Below, in pieces: positions 35,407 to 44,962 of a stretch of 64,000 bases of DNA (positions within the stretch are counted from its first letter, which is position 1; each line of letters opens with the position of its first letter). The notes under the pieces were generated by a model. The model was not told the origin of the DNA, made no database searches, and was given only the letters and a program-made list of their open reading frames with translations. The stretch comes from Buttiauxella izardii (GTDB taxonomy: Bacteria > Pseudomonadota > Gammaproteobacteria > Enterobacterales > Enterobacteriaceae). The translations under genes and the position numbers were made by a program. Where the stretch lies: contig NZ_QZWH01000003.1 in the NCBI RefSeq assembly GCF_003601925.1, forward strand, positions 62,001 to 126,000. Direction: 5' to 3'.

Positions 35407-36234
35407 ATGACTAATCCAACCATAATCAAGCTCCAGGATGGGAACGTAATGCCGCAGCTGGGCCTCGGTGTCTGGCAAGCCAGCAACGACCAGGTTCAGA
35501 TTGCCATCGAAAAAGCGCTGGAAGTCGGCTATCGCTCCATCGATACCGCCGCCGCGTACAAAAATGAAGACGGCGTCGGCAATGCGCTAAAACATGCCGG
35601 TGTCCCGCGCGAAGAATTATTCATCACCACCAAGCTCTGGAACGACGATCAACAGCGTCCACGCCAGGCGCTGGAAGATAGCCTCGAAAAACTCCAGTTA
35701 GATTACGTCGATCTGTATTTGATGCACTGGCCGGTTCCCAGCAAAGATCATTATGTTGAAGCCTGGAAAGGTTTGATCGAACTGCAAAAGCAAGGGCTGG
35801 TTAAAAGCATCGGCGTATGTAATTTCCAGCTTAACCATCTCCAGCGTTTGATTGATGAAACGGGCGTCACGCCAGTGATCAACCAGATTGAGCTGCATCC
35901 GTTATTGCAACAGCGCCAGCTTCATTCCTGGAATGCGACACACAAAATTCAAACCGAATCCTGGAGCCCGCTGGCTCAGGGCGGCGAAGGTGTGTTTGAC
36001 CAGAAAATCATTCGTGATTTGGCGGATAAATATGGCAAAACTCCAGCCCAGGTTGTGATTCGCTGGCATCTGGACAGCGGCCTGGTGGTGATTCCGAAGT
36101 CGGTGACGCCATCGCGTATCGCTGAGAACTTTGATGTGTTTGATTTCCGTCTCGATAAAGACGAATTGAGCGAGATTGCGAAGTTGGATAGCGGGAAGCG
36201 TTTGGGGCCAGATCCGGATGTGTTTGGCAGTTAA
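35407..36234 (+). CDS. dkgA: 2,5-diketo-D-gluconic acid / methylglyoxal reductase DkgA
   Basis: 275 residues, equal to E. coli DkgA (YqhE). An aldo-keto reductase with catalytic tetrad members in DTAAAYKNE (Asp, Tyr), TTKLWNDD (Lys) and DLYLMHWPVP (His), and the NADPH motif IPKSVTPSRIAEN. It reduces methylglyoxal, beta-keto esters and 2,5-diketogluconate. GAGGAGG lies 7 bp before the ATG; the longer open frame from 35356 has no such support. Co-directed with yqhD and probably also under YqhC. Confidence 0.95.
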   Translation: MTNPTIIKLQDGNVMPQLGLGVWQASNDQVQIAIEKALEVGYRSIDTAAAYKNEDGVGNALKHAGVPREELFITTKLWNDDQQRPRQALEDSLEKLQLDYVDLYLMHWPVPSKDHYVEAWKGLIELQKQGLVKSIGVCNFQLNHLQRLIDETGVTPVINQIELHPLLQQRQLHSWNATHKIQTESWSPLAQGGEGVFDQKIIRDLADKYGKTPAQVVIRWHLDSGLVVIPKSVTPSRIAENFDVFDFRLDKDELSEIAKLDSGKRLGPDPDVFGS

Positions 36235-36247
36235 CTTTCTAAAACAA

Positions 36248-36372
36248 CCCTCACCCCGGCCCTCTCCCTGAGGGAGAGGGTGAAGATCTAAACCTTGAGC
36301 GATCCCCTCTCCTGGGGGAGAGGGTGGAAACCGGACGATCCCCTCTCCTGGGGGAGAGGGTTAGGGTGAGGG
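36248..36372. repeat. MITE-like repeat A between dkgA and ygiQ
   Basis: 125 bp with terminal inverted repeats CCCTCACCC...GGGTGAGGG and internal runs of CCCTCTCC and GGGAGAGGG that can form several stems. A related copy lies at 38733-38845, so the pair brackets ygiQ. It separates converging genes and may act as a transcription block. Confidence 0.75.
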
Positions 36373-36382
36373 CATTATCTTA

Positions 36383-38623
36383 TTAAGCTGGGCGTTTCTT
36401 CGCAGCAGGCTTCCCGGCCTTTTTCTGCGCAGCATTAGCCACCACAGCCGGTTTAACAGCACCTTTAACCGCAGGTTTCGCGCCGGTCGCTGGAGCTTTG
36501 CGCTGATGCGTCATCGGCGTGTGCTTGGTCAATGCCGGACGAGCACCACGATTATAGCGACGCGCTTCACGCATCTCTTCAATCGTTGGTGAAGGCACCA
36601 GGCACTCACGACGGCCACCAATCAGGTGTTTTTTACCCATCGCTTCCAGCGCTTCACGAATCAGCGGCCAGTTGGCCGGATCGTGATAACGCAACAGCGC
36701 TTTATGCAGGCGGCGCTGGCGATCGCCCTTCGGCACCACCACATCTTCACTCTTATAACTAATCTTACCCAGCGGATTCTTGCCGGTGTAATACATGGTC
36801 GTGGAGTTCGCCAACGGGGACGGATAGAAGTTCTGCACCTGATCCAAACGGAAGCGGTTTTTCTTCAGCCACAACGCCAGATTCACCATGTCTTCATCAC
36901 GCGTACCAGGGTGCGCGGAGATAAAGTAAGGAATCAAATACTGCTCTTTGCCAGCCTGTTTGGAATAGGTATCAAACAGCTCTTTAAAGCGCTGATAGCT
37001 GCCCATTCCCGGCTTCATCATCTTCGACAGCGGCCCTTCTTCGGTGTGTTCCGGGGCAATCTTCAGATAACCGCCAACGTGGTGCGTCGCCAGCTCTTTG
37101 ATATAACGCGGATCTTCCACAGCGATATCGTAACGAACACCGGAGGCGATCAGGATCTTCTTGATGCCTTTCAGCTCACGGGCGCGGCGATACAGATTGA
37201 TCGTCGGCTCGTGGTTGGTGTCCATGTGCGGGCAAATATCCGGGTAAACGCAAGACAGACGGCGGCAGGTTTGTTCCGCACGCGGCGACTTACAGCGCAG
37301 CATATACATGTTGGCGGTTGGGCCACCGAGATCCGAAACCACGCCGGTAAAGCCTGGAACCGTGTCACGCATCGCTTCAATTTCGCTGATGATCGAGTCT
37401 TCGGAACGGCTCTGAATAATGCGCCCTTCGTGTTCGGTAATGGAACAGAATGAGCAACCGCCGAAGCAGCCACGCATGATGTTCACCGAGAAACGGATCA
37501 TTTCATAAGCAGGAATACGCGCACTGCCGTAAGCCGGGTGCGGAACGCGTTTGTACGGCAGGGCAAAAACGCTGTCCATTTCTTCAGTAGAAAGCGGGAT
37601 CGCCGGCGGGTTGATCCAGAGGTAACGATCGCCGTGTTTTTGCATTAACGCACGCGCACAACCTGGGTTGGTTTCGTGGTGCAAAATACGTGAAGCGTGG
37701 GCGTAGAGAACTTTATCGTTTTTAACTTTTTCGAACGATGGCAGCAGCACGTAGGTTTTTTCCCACGGCTTCATCGGCGCTGGTTTCACCACGATGGCTT
37801 GCGCTTCGTTGATAGGTTTTTCCGGTTTGCCGGTTTCAGCACACGGTAAATCTTCGCCGTACGGATGTGGAATTGGGTCGATACGACCTGGCATATCCAG
37901 ACGCGTAGAGTCCACGCCAGACCAGCCCGGCATCGCTTCTTTACGCATCATCGCGGTGTTACGCACATCGCAGATTTCGTCGATTTTCTCACCCATCGAC
38001 AGGCGATGAGCCACTTCCACCAGCGGGCGCTCGCCGTTGCCGAAAATCAGCATATCGGCTTTGGCATCCACCAGAATGGACCGACGAACAGTATCAGACC
38101 AGTAATCGTAGTGCGCGGTACGGCGCAGGCTCGCTTCGATGCCGCCAAGGATCACCGGCACATCGCGCCAGGCTTCTTTACAGCGCTGGGTATACACCAG
38201 GGATGAACGATCCGGGCGCTTGCCCGCCACGTTATCTGGCGTATAAGCATCGTCGTGACGCAGCTTACGATCCGCGGTGTAGCGGTTGATCATGGAGTCC
38301 ATGTTGCCTGCGGTCACACCGAAAAACAGATTCGGTTTGCCAAGGCGCATGAAGTCTTCTTTAGAATTCCAGTCTGGTTGGGCAATGATACCCACGCGGA
38401 AGCCCTGCGCTTCCAGCATACGGCCACAGATCGCCATACCAAAACTCGGATGGTCGACGTAGGCATCTCCGGTAACCAGAATGATGTCACAGCTATCCCA
38501 GCCTAAATCGTCCATTTCCTTACGTGACATGGGTAAAAATGGTGCCGGGCCAAAACAGGCGGCCCAGTATTGCGGCCACGAAAAGAGTTCGCGGTCGGGC
38601 TGGATCAAGCTAATAGAGCTCAT
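36383..38623 (-). CDS. ygiQ: Radical SAM protein YgiQ
   Basis: 746 residues (E. coli about 739). UPF0313 family. An N-terminal domain ([22 protein letters not shown], in part) precedes a radical SAM core with the iron-sulphur motif [10 protein letters not shown] near residue 390. The C-terminal tail is Lys/Ala-rich ([19 protein letters not shown]). The reaction is not established. It starts [16 protein letters not shown] at 38623. Both ends are flanked by related MITE-like repeats. Confidence 0.93.
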   Translation of the reverse strand: MSSISLIQPDRELFSWPQYWAACFGPAPFLPMSRKEMDDLGWDSCDIILVTGDAYVDHPSFGMAICGRMLEAQGFRVGIIAQPDWNSKEDFMRLGKPNLFFGVTAGNMDSMINRYTADRKLRHDDAYTPDNVAGKRPDRSSLVYTQRCKEAWRDVPVILGGIEASLRRTAHYDYWSDTVRRSILVDAKADMLIFGNGERPLVEVAHRLSMGEKIDEICDVRNTAMMRKEAMPGWSGVDSTRLDMPGRIDPIPHPYGEDLPCAETGKPEKPINEAQAIVVKPAPMKPWEKTYVLLPSFEKVKNDKVLYAHASRILHHETNPGCARALMQKHGDRYLWINPPAIPLSTEEMDSVFALPYKRVPHPAYGSARIPAYEMIRFSVNIMRGCFGGCSFCSITEHEGRIIQSRSEDSIISEIEAMRDTVPGFTGVVSDLGGPTANMYMLRCKSPRAEQTCRRLSCVYPDICPHMDTNHEPTINLYRRARELKGIKKILIASGVRYDIAVEDPRYIKELATHHVGGYLKIAPEHTEEGPLSKMMKPGMGSYQRFKELFDTYSKQAGKEQYLIPYFISAHPGTRDEDMVNLALWLKKNRFRLDQVQNFYPSPLANSTTMYYTGKNPLGKISYKSEDVVVPKGDRQRRLHKALLRYHDPANWPLIREALEAMGKKHLIGGRRECLVPSPTIEEMREARRYNRGARPALTKHTPMTHQRKAPATGAKPAVKGAVKPAVVANAAQKKAGKPAAKKRPA

Positions 38624-38732
38624 AATGCTTCCGAAAAATGAATAAAAAATGATTTAAAAATAACCAAAGCCGGCGATTATACGCTGGTATGGGGTCAAAA
38701 ATGAAGTGTTATTGTAATGTTAAAAAATAAGG

Positions 38733-38845
38733 CCCTCACCCCGGCCCTCTCCCCCAGGAGAGGGAGAACTCCGAATATTCCCTCTCCCTGATAGAAAGGG
38801 AGGACACCCTAACCCTCTCCCTCAGGGAGAGGGTTAGGGTGAGGG
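38733..38845. repeat. MITE-like repeat B between ygiQ and ftsP
   Basis: 113 bp beginning CCCTCACCCCGGCCCTCTCCC and ending GGGAGAGGGTTAGGGTGAGGG, with the same termini as repeat A. It ends 5 bp before the ftsP stop codon and so lies in the ftsP 3' region and upstream of ygiQ. Confidence 0.78.
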
Positions 38846-38850
38846 GTGGT

Positions 38851-40263
38851 TTACGGCGCAGGTTGAACCAATAATTGCCCAATCGAACCACGGTCAGCCA
38901 TTTCAAGCGTCTGACTGGAATAGAGGAACGGGAAGTGCTCCCAGGAAGGTTGCCCAAAGTAAACCAGTAACTCCACCTGCCCATCCACCCAAACCGTATC
39001 CTTCCAGCCACGGTCTTCACCAAACGGTGCCGCACCATTGACGTTTTTAATCAGGAAACTCACGCCTTCAATATGGAAAGACTGCGGCATATCGGAACGC
39101 ACGGTCCAGCGCTCCCACGTGCCCTGCTGAGTCTGGATATCAATACGTTTCATGTCCCAAAGCTGGCCGTTAATACCGGGATCTTCGCCCAGGGTAATTT
39201 CACGGCTGCGTGCCGGATTGCCGTTAATGATCTCATCCGGCAGCAGGCGCATTGGCAGCGTGTCGGTCACCAGCGGCAACAGGCCGGTGGCGCGTAAAGT
39301 CAGAACCAGCGTGGAGATAAGAATGCTCGACGGCTCGAAGAAGCCACGGATTCTGTCCATGATACCGGCGGCTTCACCGCAGGTAATCGACACTTCTTTG
39401 CCGTCGCTCATATCCACCAGAATTTCGCGGCGCTCGCCCGGTGCCAGCGAAAGTTGCTTCACGGAAACCGGTGCAGGCAAGAAACCCTGATCGCTGGAAA
39501 TCACATGCATCGCACGCCCATCGCTCATTTGCAGCAGATAGCGGCGTGAGTTTGAAGCGTTGAGTAAACGTAAACGCACCCAACCACGAGAAACCTCGAC
39601 ATACGGCCCCTGCACACCATTAACCAGCAGCGTGTCGCCAACAAAACCGCCGTTGCCCGGCTCTTCATATTCCGGCGCACCAAAGTTATCGAGGCGTTTG
39701 TCCTGAATGATTATTGGGAAATCATCGACGCCATAATGGTTAGGAATCGGCAGGTTTTTGCTGACTTCATCTTCGATAAGCCACATGCCTGCCAGCCCTG
39801 CGTAGACCTGCTTTGCGGTGCGATTTGGCGTATTCGCGTGATACCACAGCGTCGCCGCCTGCTGGCGAATCGGCAGAACCGGCGCCCAGTCTACGTTTGT
39901 CTGCATCATACGCGCCGCACCGCCCATCAACGGGCCTGGAACCTGCAAACCGGCAATCGTCATCGCGATGTTTTCCTGCAGACGATTGCTGTAAATCATT
40001 TTGACGTCATCGCCGCTCCATACGCGGATGGTCGGCCCAAGATAACGCCCGTTCAGACCCCAAACCGGAGCCTTCGGGCCGCCGGTAAACGACCAGTGCG
40101 CCCGCTGCAATGTCAGGAACAAAGGCTGACCACGACGGGATTCCAGTAAAGGAGGAACGGGTAAAGGTAGCTGCTGTCCTGCCGCGTTTGCCCTCAGTGG
40201 CACCGAGCCGGCACAAAGTGCGACTCCTGATGCCTGTATAAACTGACGCCGACTGAGTGACAT
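38851..40263 (-). CDS. ftsP: Cell division protein FtsP (SufI)
   Basis: 470 residues, equal to E. coli FtsP. A twin-arginine signal (SLSRRQFIQASG, then AGSVPLRANAAG) sends it folded through Tat. The rest is a multicopper-oxidase-like fold (LWYHANTPNRTAKQVYAGLAGMWLIED in part) that in E. coli binds no copper and stabilises the divisome under stress. The ATG at 40263 was chosen over the open-frame start at 40296. It follows plsC by about 57 bp. Confidence 0.95.
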   Translation of the reverse strand: MSLSRRQFIQASGVALCAGSVPLRANAAGQQLPLPVPPLLESRRGQPLFLTLQRAHWSFTGGPKAPVWGLNGRYLGPTIRVWSGDDVKMIYSNRLQENIAMTIAGLQVPGPLMGGAARMMQTNVDWAPVLPIRQQAATLWYHANTPNRTAKQVYAGLAGMWLIEDEVSKNLPIPNHYGVDDFPIIIQDKRLDNFGAPEYEEPGNGGFVGDTLLVNGVQGPYVEVSRGWVRLRLLNASNSRRYLLQMSDGRAMHVISSDQGFLPAPVSVKQLSLAPGERREILVDMSDGKEVSITCGEAAGIMDRIRGFFEPSSILISTLVLTLRATGLLPLVTDTLPMRLLPDEIINGNPARSREITLGEDPGINGQLWDMKRIDIQTQQGTWERWTVRSDMPQSFHIEGVSFLIKNVNGAAPFGEDRGWKDTVWVDGQVELLVYFGQPSWEHFPFLYSSQTLEMADRGSIGQLLVQPAP

Positions 40264-40320
40264 AATTGCTCCATGTGAAACTGTGGGGCGGCACAACGCG
40301 TGCCGCCAAAATAAAAGCGA

Positions 40321-41076
40321 TTAACTCGCCTGATTATTCTCAACTCGCCCGGAAGCTTCACGCTCCGCGACTTCTTTATCTAGTTCGGCGATTTTTTCTC
40401 TCATGATATCGCGGCAATGCGTGGCGAGCTTACGCGCCTGATCTTTGCCGTAACCGCTGATATCAATCGGATCCAGCATTTCAACAATCACCAAACCGTT
40501 ATTCCAACGGTTTAGCTTAATTTTATTACTGGTATTGGAAACACACACCGGAATAATTGGCACGCCCGCAGCAATTGCAGCATGGAACGCGCCGGTTTTG
40601 AATGGCAGCAGACCACGGCCACGGCTACGTGTGCCTTCAGGGAACATCCACACCGATATGTTACGTTTCTGAATTTGTGCCACAACCTGGGAAATAGTGC
40701 CCAGCGCTTTAGTGCGGTTGTCGCGGTCAATCAGCATGTTGCCAGTTAACCAATAGATTTGACCAAAAAACGGAATCCACAGCAGGCTTTTTTTACCGAC
40801 AGTCACTGTTGGCGGCTGCACGATTTTTGCCGCTGTCACCATGTCGAAATTGTTCTGGTGGTTACAGATATAAATCGCCGTCGGGTGGTTTTCAGCGCCA
40901 GCAGGTAAACGGGTTTCAACTTTTAAACCGAAGACCGGGGCCAGGCGGCCAAACAGATGGCCGAAGGTCGCAACATGGCGCGGGTTACGCGGGCTGAACA
41001 GGCAATAAATGCTGCCAAAAATGCACAGCAGAATGCAGTAAATGACCACAATAATAAAACGCAGGATGGATAGCAT
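40321..41076 (-). CDS. plsC: 1-acyl-sn-glycerol-3-phosphate acyltransferase PlsC
   Basis: 251 residues (E. coli 245). An N-terminal membrane helix (ILRFIIVVIYCILLCIFGSIY in part) is followed by the acyltransferase motif HQNNFD (His73, Asp78) and FPEGTRSRG. It acylates lysophosphatidic acid to phosphatidic acid in phospholipid synthesis. The start at 41076 (MLSILRFIIVV) matches E. coli; the open frame extends to 41106. Followed by ftsP in the same direction. Confidence 0.95.
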   Translation of the reverse strand: MLSILRFIIVVIYCILLCIFGSIYCLFSPRNPRHVATFGHLFGRLAPVFGLKVETRLPAGAENHPTAIYICNHQNNFDMVTAAKIVQPPTVTVGKKSLLWIPFFGQIYWLTGNMLIDRDNRTKALGTISQVVAQIQKRNISVWMFPEGTRSRGRGLLPFKTGAFHAAIAAGVPIIPVCVSNTSNKIKLNRWNNGLVIVEMLDPIDISGYGKDQARKLATHCRDIMREKIAELDKEVAEREASGRVENNQAS

Positions 41077-41158
41077 AACAACCTCAAAAGCCAAAACCGC
41101 TGGCAAGTATGACTTGCTTTAGCGTAATTGGGCGGCACAAGGGCCGCCTGTATTTCGA

Positions 41159-43429
41159 TTACTCTTCGCTGTCACCGGCACTGGCGCGAAGTGGAGAATC
41201 CACCTCAACACGATCAATGCGTTGCAGACCGCGCATCAATGTTCCGCGACGGCCACGTTCGCCGGTAATTTTCTGGAGTTCTTCCGGGCGAAGTTTAATT
41301 TTACGCTTGCCAACGTGCAACGTGACGGTGCTTTGCGGTGGTAGAACAAACAGATGTGCCAGTTTGTCTTCACCTTTTGCCGCTTCCGCAGAAGGAATCG
41401 AAATGATTTTATTCCCTTTACCTTTAGAAAGCTGCGGCAAATCGCCGACCGGGAACATCAACATGCGGCCCGCTGCGGTAATCGCCAGCAGCATGTCGTC
41501 AACGCTTGTAATTTCCATTGGCGGCATGACTTTCGCATTTTCCGGCAGTGAAATCAGCGTTTTACCCGCACGGTTTCGTGCCACTAAATCGTTAAAGGTA
41601 CAGACAAAACCGTAGCCCGCGTCAGAGGCCATCAACAGTTTCTGGTCGTCCGGTGCCATTAAGACGTGTTCAACCACGGCACCTGGCGGCGGCGTCAGTT
41701 TACCGGTCAACGGCTCGCCCTGACCACGCGCCGAAGGCAGCGTTATCGGGTCGAGCGCGTAGCTGCGCCCGGTGGAGTCGATAAACGCCACAGGCTGATT
41801 GCTCTTACCTTTGGCTGAACCGAGGTAGCTGTCGCCCGCTTTGTAGTTTAGCCCTTGCGCGTCGATATCATGGCCTTTGGCGCTACGCACCCAGCCCATT
41901 TGCGACAGCACAATCGTCACCGGCTCAGACGGCGTCATGTCGTGCTCGCTCATGGCTTTCGCTTCGCCACGTTCACGCAATGGTGAACGGCGGTTATCGC
42001 CATAAGCGTCAGAATCGGCCTGCAATTCTTTCTTCAGCAAGGTATTCATTTTGCGTTCAGACGCCAGAATCCCCTGCAATTGGTCACGTTCTTTTTCCAG
42101 ATCGGCCTGCTCACCGCGAATCTTCACTTCTTCGAGTTTTGCCAAATGGCGCAATTTCAGCTCGAGGATAGATTCCGCCTGCGTTTCACTTAACTCGAAG
42201 CGCGACATCAATACCGGCTTCGGTTCATCCTCAGTACGAATGATGTGAATCACTTCGTCGATATTGAGGAACGCCACCAGCAAACCTTCGAGGATATGCA
42301 GGCGTTTGAGGACTTTTTCAAGACGATAGCTCAGGCGGCGGCGCACCGTTTCGCGACGGTAAACCAGCCACTCGGTGAGTATTTCCAGCAGATTTTTCAC
42401 CGACGGACGGTTATCCAGACCGATCATATTGAGGTTGATGCGATAGCTTTTCTCAAGATCGGTGGTGGCAAACAGGTGGTTCATCACCTGTTCAACGTCG
42501 ATACGGTTGGAGCGCGGAACAATCACCAGGCGCGTCGGGTTTTCGTGGTTCGATTCGTCACGCAAATCTTCAACCATCGGCAGCTTTTTAGCGCGCATCT
42601 GGTTGGCGATTTGTTCAAGCACGCGGGCACCAGAAACCTGATGCGGCAACGCGGTGATCACCACATCGCCATCTTCTTTTTTCCACACCGCACGCATGCG
42701 CACGGAACCGCGACCGTTCTGGTAGATTTTGCGAATTTCTTCACGCGGGGTGATGATTTCAGCTTCGGTCGGATAATCCGGCCCCTGAACGATATCCAGC
42801 AGTTCGTCGAGGGTGGTTTTCGGCTGATCAATCAGCGTCATTGCCGCCTTCGCGACTTCGCGCAGGTTGTGCGGTGGGATGTCAGTTGCCATGCCCACGG
42901 CAATGCCGGTGGTGCCGTTGAGCAGGATATTTGGCAGACGCGCAGGCAGCATTTTCGGCTCCTGCATGGTGCCGTCAAAGTTCGGCACGTAATCGACCGT
43001 TCCCTGCCCTAATTCACCCAGCAAGACTTCCGCGTATTTTGACAGACGCGATTCGGTGTAACGCATCGCGGCGAAGGATTTCGGGTCATCCGGTGCACCC
43101 CAGTTCCCCTGGCCATCAACCAGCGGGTAACGATAGGAGAATGGCTGCGCCATCAGCACCATGGCTTCGTAGCAGGCGCTGTCGCCGTGCGGATGGTATT
43201 TACCGAGCACGTCACCGACGGTACGGGCAGATTTTTTGAATTTAGCGCTATTGCTTAATCCCAACTCCGACATCGCATAAACGATACGACGCTGTACGGG
43301 CTTTAAACCATCGCCAATGAACGGCAGGGCGCGGTCCATAATGACGTACATGGAATAGTTGAGATAAGCATTTTCCGTGAATTCGTGCAGCGCAAGGCGT
43401 TCTGCACCATCATGAGTTAAATCACTCAT
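41159..43429 (-). CDS. parC: DNA topoisomerase IV subunit A (ParC)
   Basis: 756 residues. The breakage-reunion subunit of topoisomerase IV, which unlinks sister chromosomes. The catalytic Tyr is Tyr124 (AAMRYTES). The quinolone-determining segment [13 protein letters not shown] has the wild-type Ser (84) and Glu (88). The C-terminal half forms the DNA-wrapping blades. The N-terminus [17 protein letters not shown] is four residues longer than [13 protein letters not shown] in E. coli. The ATG at 43429 was chosen; in-frame starts at 43441 and 43447 (TTG) exist. Its partner parE lies 15 kb away, beyond an insertion. Confidence 0.96.
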   Translation of the reverse strand: MSDLTHDGAERLALHEFTENAYLNYSMYVIMDRALPFIGDGLKPVQRRIVYAMSELGLSNSAKFKKSARTVGDVLGKYHPHGDSACYEAMVLMAQPFSYRYPLVDGQGNWGAPDDPKSFAAMRYTESRLSKYAEVLLGELGQGTVDYVPNFDGTMQEPKMLPARLPNILLNGTTGIAVGMATDIPPHNLREVAKAAMTLIDQPKTTLDELLDIVQGPDYPTEAEIITPREEIRKIYQNGRGSVRMRAVWKKEDGDVVITALPHQVSGARVLEQIANQMRAKKLPMVEDLRDESNHENPTRLVIVPRSNRIDVEQVMNHLFATTDLEKSYRINLNMIGLDNRPSVKNLLEILTEWLVYRRETVRRRLSYRLEKVLKRLHILEGLLVAFLNIDEVIHIIRTEDEPKPVLMSRFELSETQAESILELKLRHLAKLEEVKIRGEQADLEKERDQLQGILASERKMNTLLKKELQADSDAYGDNRRSPLRERGEAKAMSEHDMTPSEPVTIVLSQMGWVRSAKGHDIDAQGLNYKAGDSYLGSAKGKSNQPVAFIDSTGRSYALDPITLPSARGQGEPLTGKLTPPPGAVVEHVLMAPDDQKLLMASDAGYGFVCTFNDLVARNRAGKTLISLPENAKVMPPMEITSVDDMLLAITAAGRMLMFPVGDLPQLSKGKGNKIISIPSAEAAKGEDKLAHLFVLPPQSTVTLHVGKRKIKLRPEELQKITGERGRRGTLMRGLQRIDRVEVDSPLRASAGDSEE

Positions 43430-43557
43430 TAATTTATTCATCCTCAAACTGACGAGCCGAGTGTGGCCACAAACGGCGTAATTGCCGCCGATAGTACCTT
43501 ATCTGGCAGTCGTAGTCACAGATGAGTGATTATCTTAGGTGAAGTAAAGCGACAAGA

Positions 43558-43583
43558 AACGAGCCGTAAATAGCGGCTCGTTT
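43558..43583. terminator. Hairpin between ygiW and parC
   Basis: AACGAGCCG and CGGCTCGTT form a 9-bp stem with a 7-base loop. It is the first of three stacked palindromes (with the REP at 43606-43637 and TGAGCCGCT/AGCGGCTCA at 43640-43660) downstream of ygiW. A T-run is lacking on the minus strand. Confidence 0.5.
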
Positions 43584-43605
43584 GAGACAGACGACAAAAC
43601 TTTTC

Positions 43606-43637
43606 GTAGGTCGGATAAGCGCCAGCGTCATCCGACA
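43606..43637. repeat. REP element between ygiW and parC
   Basis: GTAGGTCGGATAAGCG followed by CCAGCGTCATCCGACA, the reverse orientation of the REP at 33024-33054, with the same stem sequences GTCGGAT and ATCCGAC. Confidence 0.85.
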
Positions 43638-43639
43638 AA

Positions 43640-43660
43640 TGAGCCGCTAACAGCGGCTCA
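43640..43660. other. Hairpin directly after ygiW
   Basis: TGAGCCGCT-aac-AGCGGCTCA, a perfect 9-bp stem 9 bp after the ygiW stop. It shares GAGCCG/CGGCTC with the hairpin at 43558-43583, so alternative pairing is possible. Confidence 0.6.
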
Positions 43661-43669
43661 CAGGGCGAT

Positions 43670-44074
43670 TTATTTAACTTTAGAAATTTGTTTCACGTCG
43701 ATTTCAACGGAGTTCCAGTCTTTGTCGACTTCACCCTGAATTTCAACGGTATCTTGCGGAGTGATGGTCTGGCCATTCCAGCGCTTATGGTCGATATCCA
43801 CGTTAATGGTGCCGGACGCGTCGCGGAAGATGTAATGGTCACCGCCGATGCGGGATTCAATCTTGCCGCGCATCGTCACCCAGGTATCGTCAGACAATGA
43901 CTTGGCTTTTTCTACCGTAGTGTTGCTGCCACTTGGGCCAACGAAGCCACCCGCCGTTTGGGTCTGTGTTTGAGCGGCTGGCGCATTTGGATCCTGGAAT
44001 CCACCTTGTTGTGCAGCGATAGCCGGTGCGGCGGTAATAGCGAGAATAGTCATAATAGCGGCTAATTTTTTCAT
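43670..44074 (-). CDS. ygiW: Periplasmic OB-fold stress protein YgiW
   Basis: 134 residues (E. coli 130). Signal peptide MKKLAAIMTILAITAAPAIA, then a bacterial OB-fold domain (VTMRGKIESRIGGDHYIFRDASG in part, WNGQTITPQDTVEIQGEVD). In E. coli it is induced by peroxide and cadmium; the Salmonella homologue VisP binds peptidoglycan. It is divergent from qseBC, and a QseB-like box lies in the gap. Confidence 0.94.
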   Translation of the reverse strand: MKKLAAIMTILAITAAPAIAAQQGGFQDPNAPAAQTQTQTAGGFVGPSGSNTTVEKAKSLSDDTWVTMRGKIESRIGGDHYIFRDASGTINVDIDHKRWNGQTITPQDTVEIQGEVDKDWNSVEIDVKQISKVK

Positions 44075-44162
44075 CGTTAATGTTCCCTTTATGAATGAAT
44101 GTTTTTAATGCCCGGATGAATCAGTGTATCGGGCGGTATGAAAGCTATTTAACCCTACAGAT

Positions 44163-44179
44163 CTTAACGCGATCTTAAT
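44163..44179. promoter_or_regulatory. QseB/PmrA-type box between ygiW and qseB
   Basis: CTTAACGCGATCTTAAT is a direct repeat of CTTAAY with 5-bp spacing, the pattern bound by PmrA and by QseB. It lies 124 bp before qseB and 89 bp before ygiW, so it may control both. Confidence 0.65.
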
Positions 44180-44302
44180 TCCCTCACTTAAAATAGCTTT
44201 TTTTAACAAATTGCGCGCAATGCCGAAGCATCGAATGTTTCCCCTGTACACTCCCGCGCAAAAGTTATTAACTTCCCGCAAATGGGCAGTAAGGGAAACA
44301 CC

Positions 44303-44962
44303 ATGCGCGTACTACTAATTGAAGACGACAAGCTCATCGGCGATGGATTAAAAGCCGGGCTCACCAAAATGGGCTTTAGCATCGACTGGTTTACCGACGG
44401 GCTACAAGGTCAGTCAGCATTAAGCCTGGCTCCCTACGACGCAGTGATTCTGGACCTAAGCCTGCCGGGAGTCGATGGGCTAGATATCTTAAAAGCCTGG
44501 CGTCGGGATGGTCGCACTGAACCCGTACTTATTTTAACCGCCCGTGACGCCCTCGAACAACGGGTCGAAGGCTTGCAGCTCGGAGCCGATGATTACTTAT
44601 GTAAACCCTTTGCGTTAATAGAAGTTGCCACCCGGCTTCAGGTTTTAATTCGCCGCAATCATGGGCAAGCGCAATCGGTACTTCGCCATGCGGGCGTGGA
44701 ATTAGATCCGATTAAACTAACCGCCAGCCGCGATGGTGAAACCTTATCGTTAAAACCCAAAGAGTTTGCCTTGCTGGAATTATTGATGCGTAACACCGGG
44801 CGCGTATTACCGCGCACCATGATTGAAGAGAAAATTTATAGCTGGGATAACGAGGTTTCCAGAAACGCGCTGGAAGTCCATATCCACCATTTACGCCGCA
44901 AACTCGGCAGCGGGTTTATTCGCACGGTACACGGCATCGGTTATACGCTGGGTGAAGAATGA
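44303..44962 (+). CDS. qseB: Response regulator QseB
   Basis: 219 residues, equal to E. coli QseB. OmpR-type regulator with receiver domain (phosphorylation site Asp51 in VILDLSLPG, Lys in LCKPF) and a winged-helix DNA-binding domain ([21 protein letters not shown] in part). It controls motility and virulence-type genes together with QseC. The start is the ATG at 44303. Its stop overlaps the qseC start as ATGA. Confidence 0.95.
   Translation: MRVLLIEDDKLIGDGLKAGLTKMGFSIDWFTDGLQGQSALSLAPYDAVILDLSLPGVDGLDILKAWRRDGRTEPVLILTARDALEQRVEGLQLGADDYLCKPFALIEVATRLQVLIRRNHGQAQSVLRHAGVELDPIKLTASRDGETLSLKPKEFALLELLMRNTGRVLPRTMIEEKIYSWDNEVSRNALEVHIHHLRRKLGSGFIRTVHGIGYTLGEE

Noticed and set aside
36248..36372. 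Possible CRISPR or simple tandem repeat
   Set aside because: Repeat blocks are inverted and irregular, with only two or three units; a MITE-like palindromic element fits better.
36626..37453. Open frame of 275 codons on the plus strand
   Set aside because: It is antisense to ygiQ, which has clear radical SAM motifs. Composition is Arg/His-rich as in typical shadow frames.
42245..43012. Open frame of 255 codons on the plus strand
   Set aside because: It is antisense to the conserved parC catalytic region and has no family features.
43180..43220. Quinolone-resistance change in ParC
   Set aside because: The segment HGDSACYEA keeps the wild-type Ser and Glu residues.
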